Assembly (NCBI GenBank): GCA_003157595.1
Contig: PMKB01000240.1
Coordinates: 1-9,432 of the forward strand
Length of the DNA: 9,432 bases
Reading direction: 5' to 3'
Source of the DNA: Solirubrobacterales bacterium
Lineage (GTDB): Bacteria; Actinomycetota; Thermoleophilia; Solirubrobacterales; Solirubrobacteraceae
In this document: piece by piece, positions 6,190 through 9,432 of the stretch
How the letters are laid out: each line of letters begins with the position of its first letter
How positions within the stretch are numbered: position 1 is the stretch's first letter
The notes under the pieces: generated by a model
Seen by the model: the letters and a program-made list of their open reading frames with translations, nothing else
The model's database searches: none
What the model was told of the DNA's origin: nothing
Position numbers and translations under genes: made by a program

Positions 6190-6208
6190 GTTTGCTCTAG
6201 CAAGTATA
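6190..6208 (-). promoter_or_regulatory. marR promoter -10 and overlapping operator
   Basis: Read on the minus strand, TATACT (6208-6203) runs directly into CTTGC-TAGA-GCAAA (6204-6191). The palindrome thus overlaps the -10 and the expected start site and ends four bases before the ATG at 6186. The resulting leader would be only about ten bases. The 19-base string matches the yceI promoter (950-968) at 14 positions, including all of TATA, TTGC and GCAA. No -35 is obvious. Binding by the MarR protein is inferred. Confidence 0.7.
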
Positions 6209-6332
6209 CCGCACCAGCGGCCGCAACGATGTACCTGTGCGCGGTGAAGATACGCCTGAGAGCGGCGTGACTGCAAGCCCGTGCGCTGGCGCCCAGGCGT
6301 CGTGAAGGTCGCAGCGCCGCCAGGCGCCCGTA

Positions 6333-6400
6333 CGCGGCTATGACGACACGCCCAACCGCGGCCCGCCCAGCGGCCGGCCGCGGCCTGTGACGACACGCCC
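6333..6400 (+). repeat. direct repeat flanking a hairpin, upstream of the sigma gene
   Basis: TGACGACACGCCC occurs perfectly at 6341-6353 and 6388-6400, 47 bases apart. Each copy is preceded by CGCGGC plus two or three bases (from 6333 and 6379). Between them a perfect 8-bp inverted repeat (CCGCGGCC 6356-6363 with GGCCGCGG 6376-6383) can form a hairpin. The second copy ends 36 bases before the sigma start codon. It may be a regulatory region for the sigma/DUF4349 operon; no binding protein can be named. Confidence 0.6.
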
Positions 6401-6424
6401 GCGCGCGCGTAGTTCAACTGTGAG

Positions 6425-6430
6425 GATGAT
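6425..6430 (+). promoter_or_regulatory. possible -10 element before the sigma gene
   Basis: GATGAT ends six bases before ATG 6437, the same distance as the TANNNT boxes of three other genes here. It keeps the A2 and T6 positions but lacks the first T. An overlapping GAGGA (6422-6426) could instead be a distant Shine-Dalgarno, so the call is weak. Confidence 0.25.
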
Positions 6431-6436
6431 CTGCCA

Positions 6437-6967
6437 ATGACGGTCATCGCTGCGGTGCCGACCAGCGGTCCGGGGGCCGGCGAGCAGTTCGAGCAGCTCT
6501 ACCGCTCGAGCGCAGCCGACGTCTACGCCTACGTGGCGTCGCTGTTGCGTGACCGCAGCGCCGCCGAGGACGTCACGGCGCTCGCCTTCGAGCGCGCCTT
6601 TCGCCGCCGGGCGCTGTTTGACGTGCGCCGCGGCACGCCGCGCTCGTGGCTGTTCGCGATCGCGCGCAACGCCGCGCTGGACGAGCTGCGGCGGCGGCGG
6701 CGTACGGTCGCGCTGCTGCATGAAGTCGCCGACGATTCGAGCGAGCTCGAGGAGCTCGATCCCGATCTCGCCGAGCGGCGTCTGCTCGTGCGCGATGGGC
6801 TGGCGGCGCTGGAGGCCCGCGACCGCGAGGTGATCCTGCTCAAGTTCGTCGGGCGGCTGTCGAACGCCGAGCTCGCCCGCGTCCTGCGCTGCAGCGAGTC
6901 CAACGCCGGGACCCGCCTGCACCGTGCGATCGAACGACTACGGGAGGTCTGTGGTGTCACGCAATGA
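6437..6967 (+). CDS. ECF-type RNA polymerase sigma-70 factor
   Basis: This 176-residue protein has the two-domain extracytoplasmic-function sigma layout. Region 2 spans about 18-88 (FEQLYRSSAADVYAYV, AEDVTALAFERAF, PRSWLFAIARNAALDELRRRRR). A short acidic linker (95-112) leads to region 4 at about 119-171 (LAALEARDREVILLKFVGRLSNAELARVLRCSESNAGTRLHRAIERLREV), which carries the helix-turn-helix that reads the -35. It lacks sigma regions 1 and 3. ECF factors direct core polymerase to envelope- or stress-response promoters and are usually held by a co-encoded membrane anti-sigma factor. The next gene starts inside this one (14-base overlap) and encodes a two-TM protein, fitting that role. Upstream lies the repeat/hairpin element at 6333-6400. 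The regulon and inducing signal cannot be read from the sequence. Confidence 0.93.
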   Translation: MTVIAAVPTSGPGAGEQFEQLYRSSAADVYAYVASLLRDRSAAEDVTALAFERAFRRRALFDVRRGTPRSWLFAIARNAALDELRRRRRTVALLHEVADDSSELEELDPDLAERRLLVRDGLAALEARDREVILLKFVGRLSNAELARVLRCSESNAGTRLHRAIERLREVCGVTQ

Positions 6968-8129
6968 ATTGAACGCGGCCGCGCGCGAAGAGCTCGCCGC
7001 GCTTGACCGCATCCTCGCCCGCGAGCCGGTCGGCGAGCGCCACCTCGAGCTCGCCGCGCTCGTCGACTCGGTGCGCGCCGGCACGCCGCGCATGGATCCC
7101 GCCTTCGCCGAGCGCCTGGACGCCCAGGTCGCTGCGCGCGGCGGCGGGCGCCGGCGCGCCATGCTGCGATTCGATCGTCCCGCCGCGCGGCGTGTCGCGC
7201 TCGCGAGTGGCGGACTGGTGGCCGCCGCAGTGGCGTTCACGATCGTGATCTCGAGCGGGGCGCTCAACGGCAGCAAGCAGGCGCCCCACAGCGCTCGCGC
7301 GTTGGGCGCGCCGCTCACGCGCACGCCTGCCGCAACCCCCACCGCCAACGCGCACACGCTGTCCCCGAGCGTCAGGACCAGCGGTCCCGTCGCCGCCACC
7401 GGCGCCGCCGGCTCGAGCTTTGCCGGATTGTCGCCGACCCTCCGCGGCGCGGCGCGCCTCGTGCACAGGGACTCGACGTTGACACTCGCGACCTCGCCCG
7501 CCTCGATGCAGGGCGTCGCCAACCAGATCGTCGCCGCCACCGAGCGCAGCGGCGGCGTCGTGCAGAGCTCGAACGTCGCGATCCGAGGCTCGGCGAGCCG
7601 CGCGAGCTTCAGCCTGTCGGTGCCGAGCGGGCGGCTCGGCCGGTTGATCGCCACGGTCTCCGCGCTCGCGAGCGTGCGCGCGCTGCACCAGAACACCAAC
7701 GACATCACCGATGGCTACAACCAGGAGCAGGCGCGGCTCGCCGACAACGCCGCGAAACGTGCCGCGCTGCTCAAGCAGCTCGCAGCGGCGGCGACGGTTG
7801 CGCAGCAGACCGCCATCCAAAGGCAGCTCAGCCGGCTTGAAGCGCGGATAGCGGCCGAACATCGCGAGATCGACCGCCTGCTGACGCAGGGGCACACGGC
7901 GACCCTGCAGGTGACCATCGTGCCCGCCGGGAGCGTCAAGCACGCGGCTGCCGCCGGACCGTTCACGACCGCGTTCAACCGCGCGCTGAAAGCGCTCGAG
8001 GCGATCCTCGCGATCGCGCTGGTCGCGTTCGCGATCGTGCTGCCGTTTGCGCTGAGCGCGCTCGCCCTGTGGTGGGGCGCCACGACGGTTCGCCAGCGCG
8101 CCCGCGAGCGCGCGATGAGAACCGCGTAA
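6954..8129 (+). CDS. DUF4349 membrane protein, putative anti-sigma factor
   Basis: This 391-residue protein has a cytoplasmic N-terminal segment (1-80: LAALDRIL, LELAALVDSVRA, MDPAFAERLDAQVA). TM1 lies at about 81-101, followed by a Pro/Thr/Ala-rich linker (105-160). The extracytoplasmic DUF4349 domain spans about 170-325 and contains the RDSTLTLAT strand, an IVAATERSGGVVQSS helix/strand unit and a coiled coil (255-312). TM2 is at about 346-375, with a short basic tail. GTG 6954 is chosen because GGGAGG (6942-6947) is six bases upstream. A longer frame from 6924 lies deeper in the sigma gene and lacks this site. The 14-base overlap with the sigma gene points to translational coupling. An anti-sigma role for the N-terminal segment is inferred from position and topology. 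It has no Cys, so it is not a zinc-binding anti-sigma domain. Confidence 0.85.
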   Translation: MSRNELNAAAREELAALDRILAREPVGERHLELAALVDSVRAGTPRMDPAFAERLDAQVAARGGGRRRAMLRFDRPAARRVALASGGLVAAAVAFTIVISSGALNGSKQAPHSARALGAPLTRTPAATPTANAHTLSPSVRTSGPVAATGAAGSSFAGLSPTLRGAARLVHRDSTLTLATSPASMQGVANQIVAATERSGGVVQSSNVAIRGSASRASFSLSVPSGRLGRLIATVSALASVRALHQNTNDITDGYNQEQARLADNAAKRAALLKQLAAAATVAQQTAIQRQLSRLEARIAAEHREIDRLLTQGHTATLQVTIVPAGSVKHAAAAGPFTTAFNRALKALEAILAIALVAFAIVLPFALSALALWWGATTVRQRARERAMRTA

Positions 8130-8209
8130 CCCGCGGGCGCGCGCACACAACCCAAGGACGCGCGCACAACCCGCCGACTCGCGCGTAACCCACCGGGCCG
8201 GCGTTACCC
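8122..8209 (+). repeat. five degenerate ~19-base-spaced GCG-n-AACCC motifs
   Basis: AACCC recurs at 8128-8132, 8149-8153, 8168-8172 and 8187-8191, with TACCC at 8205-8209. The steps are 21, 19, 19 and 18 bases. Each copy is preceded by a GCG-rich segment: CGCGT before copies 1 and 4, GCGCAC or GCGCACAC before copies 3 and 2. The array starts on the stop codon of the DUF4349 gene and ends in the -10 box of the next gene, filling the 87-base spacer. It may be a series of binding sites about two helical turns apart, or decayed tandem repeats. Confidence 0.6.
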
Positions 8210-8210
8210 T
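8205..8210 (+). promoter_or_regulatory. -10 box for leaderless transcript of the 8217 gene
   Basis: TACCCT ends six bases before the ATG at 8217. The GGGGG between them could serve weakly as a Shine-Dalgarno but sits too close (one base) to be convincing. The box coincides with the last unit of the AACCC array. Confidence 0.5.
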
Positions 8211-8216
8211 GGGGGC

Positions 8217-8825
8217 ATGGCGATGCCCGATGAGATCAGGCCCGGCCTGTGGCGCTGGAGTGCCGCCCACCCCGAGTGGCACGCCACCAACGAGGACGGG
8301 ACGCCCATCGACTGGCCGCGCGAGGTCGGTTGCGTGCTCTACGCGAGCGGATCCAGCGCCGTCTTCATCGACCCGCTGGCGCCGGCGGACGACTCCGGCG
8401 CCTTCTGGCACTGGGCCGACGAGCGCTGCCGGGGGCGCGAGGTCAGTGTGCTCGAGACGATCGCCTACCACCGCCGCAGCCGCGAGGAGGTCATCGCCCG
8501 CTACTCGGCGCTCACCAGCGCCCCGGAAACGGTGCAGCCCCACCCGCTGGCGGGGTTCGACGAGACGGTCTACTGGATCGCCGAGCACCGCGCGCTCGTG
8601 CCCGGCGATGCGCTGATCAGCAGCCCGGACGGCGAGCTGCGCATGTGCCCGCAATCCTGGCTGGACGAGCCGAGCTCCGGCTCCGGGCCGACGCACGCCG
8701 ATCTGCGGGTGGCGCTGGCACCGCTGTGCGACCTCGGCGTGGAGCTGGTCCTCGTCTCGCACGGCGCGCCGGCGCTACGCGACGGCGGCGCGGCGCTGGC
8801 CCGCGCGCTCCAGCCGACGGCATGA
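8217..8825 (+). CDS. degenerate metallo-beta-lactamase-fold protein
   Basis: This 202-residue protein reads as a reduced MBL-fold domain. It starts IRPGLWRWSAAHPEW, followed by the strand pair GCVLYASGSSAVFIDPLAP (38-56). VLETIAYHRRSREE (78-91) sits where the HxHxDH motif belongs. ALVPGDALI (126-134) matches the family's GDxL strand, and LVLVSHGAPAL (177-187) the final G/SHG His motif. His85, Asp131 and His182 could be remnants of the metal site, but the full HxHxDH set is absent, so hydrolase activity is doubtful or uses a changed site. It probably acts in the cytoplasm, as no signal peptide is present. ATG 8217 fits the leaderless -10; ATG 8223 is an in-frame alternative. Its stop overlaps the start of the dehydratase gene (ATGA), implying coupled translation and possibly a shared pathway. 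Confidence 0.7.
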   Translation: MAMPDEIRPGLWRWSAAHPEWHATNEDGTPIDWPREVGCVLYASGSSAVFIDPLAPADDSGAFWHWADERCRGREVSVLETIAYHRRSREEVIARYSALTSAPETVQPHPLAGFDETVYWIAEHRALVPGDALISSPDGELRMCPQSWLDEPSSGSGPTHADLRVALAPLCDLGVELVLVSHGAPALRDGGAALARALQPTA

Positions 8826-9432
8826 TCGACTGGCCGCTGGAGGGCGATCTCGAACGCTCGTTCCAGGCGGCGGTGCAGACGCGGCTGCGAATCGCGCGCT
8901 TCGTGCGCCACACGCCGCTGCTCGAGCTCGACCCCCCGTCGCGCGGCGAGCACCCGCAAGCCGGCCCGCCCGGCCCGCATCCCCGCCGGCTGGTCAAGCT
9001 CGAGAGCCTGCAGCACACCGGCTCGTTCAAGATCCGCGGCGCGGCAGCCGCGCTGACCGCGGGACCCCCGCCACAGGAGATCGTCGCGGCCTCCACCGGC
9101 AACCACGGGCTCGCCGTGGCCGCGCTGTCTCGCTCGCTCGAGCTGCGCTGCCGCGTCTTCGTCCCGGCGGGCGCCGCTGCGGCGAAGCTTGCGCGGCTCC
9201 GAGCCGCCGGGGTCGAGCTGGTCGAGCTGGCCGGCGACCCGCTGCACGCCGAGCTGGCGGCGCGCGAGGCGGCCGAGCAGACGCGGGGCGCGCTGCTCGT
9301 CGCCCCCTACAACGACCCGCAGGTGATCCTCGGGCAGGCCACGCTGGGCCTCGAGCTGCTCGACGATCTGCCCGACCCGCCGGATGCGCTGTTCGTCGCC
9401 GTCGGCGGCGGCGGGCTGATCGGCGGCATCGC
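8822..9432 (+). CDS. PLP-dependent serine/threonine dehydratase family, 3'-truncated
   Basis: The first 203 residues of a fold-type II PLP enzyme are present. LVKLESLQHTGSFKIRGA (57-74) contains the cofactor lysine (Lys70). STGNHG (91-96) is the phosphate/substrate loop, FVPAGAAAAKLARLRAAGVELV (113-134) matches the family's second subdomain, and VGGGGLIGGI (194-203) is the glycine loop binding the PLP phosphate. The pattern is that of threonine/serine ammonia-lyases, which deaminate hydroxy-amino acids to 2-oxoacids. EutB-like or other members cannot be separated from this fragment. A Pro/Gly-rich insertion (about 38-55) lies between the TPLLEL strand and VKLE, longer than usual by eye. The start is fixed by the four-base ATGA overlap with the preceding gene. 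The C-terminus lies beyond the window, so presence of a regulatory ACT domain is unknown. Confidence 0.9.
   Translation, partial: MIDWPLEGDLERSFQAAVQTRLRIARFVRHTPLLELDPPSRGEHPQAGPPGPHPRRLVKLESLQHTGSFKIRGAAAALTAGPPPQEIVAASTGNHGLAVAALSRSLELRCRVFVPAGAAAAKLARLRAAGVELVELAGDPLHAELAAREAAEQTRGALLVAPYNDPQVILGQATLGLELLDDLPDPPDALFVAVGGGGLIGGI

Noticed and set aside
5650..6270. 206-codon plus-strand frame opposite marR
   Set aside because: Antisense to a clear MarR winged-helix gene and runs through its promoter; no domain signature.
6187..6447. Longer MarR start at 6447
   Set aside because: The extra 87 codons would pass through the -10/operator and the repeat/hairpin element, and their sequence is low-complexity and unlike MarR proteins.
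6437..6447. ATGACGGTCAT inverted repeat on the sigma start codon, giving both strands an MTVI start
   Set aside because: A 5-1-5 palindrome is short and explained by the Met-Thr-Val-Ile codons; no spaced partner suggests an operator.
6957..8762. 601-codon open frame on the minus strand opposite the sigma/DUF4349/MBL genes
   Set aside because: It is antisense to three well-supported genes, has low-complexity Arg/Gly/Ala-rich content, and is the expected by-product of high third-position GC.
1..9432. CRISPR arrays, tRNA/rRNA genes, transposases, integrases, toxin-antitoxin or defence genes
   Set aside because: None found on either strand by reading; repeats present are short and confined to the elements listed.

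Overview
The window is very GC-rich with strong third-position GC bias. It reads as ordinary chromosome of a high-GC Gram-positive bacterium. The mix of secreted beta-rich proteins, an ECF sigma factor paired with a DUF4349 membrane protein, and TANNNT boxes six bases before start codons suggests an actinomycete-type genome, perhaps Thermoleophilia/Solirubrobacterales. That placement is inference from protein style, not from a marker gene. I see no rRNA, tRNA, CRISPR array, transposase, integrase or plasmid gene.

Layout. 1-869: 3' part of a GH18 (chitinase-like) glycosidase, cut by the window edge. 1004-1561: cytoplasmic YceI-family protein behind a promoter loaded with TTGC/GCAA half-sites, followed by a strong hairpin. 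1630-2514: two-domain vicinal-oxygen-chelate (CatE-like) protein. 2689-4941: three consecutive genes for exported proteins: a DUF4352-like protein, a five-Asp-box beta-propeller protein and a small exported protein of unknown role. 5017-5316: small glutaredoxin/GST-N-like thioredoxin-fold protein. 5327-6186, minus strand: a MarR-type repressor and a small acidic protein downstream of it. 6187-6436 is the longest gene-free stretch (250 bases). It holds the marR promoter/operator and a direct-repeat/hairpin/direct-repeat element. 6437-8129: ECF sigma factor overlapping a DUF4349 membrane protein, likely its anti-sigma factor. 8217-9432: a degenerate metallo-beta-lactamase-fold protein overlapping by four bases a PLP-dependent serine/threonine dehydratase, cut by the window end.

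How they work together. The clearest link is regulatory. The marR promoter and the yceI promoter, 5.2 kb apart, share the same arrangement: a TATA(C/G)T -10 box running into a TTGC-N4-GCAA palindrome. The MarR protein therefore probably represses both itself and yceI. The sigma/DUF4349 pair looks like a self-contained envelope-signalling module. The last two genes are translationally coupled and may share a catabolic or detoxification role.

I found no clearly new multi-gene defence or mobile system. The most useful leads are the shared MarR operator, the repeated leaderless-promoter spacing, the AACCC repeat array before 8217, and the repeat/hairpin element before the sigma gene.
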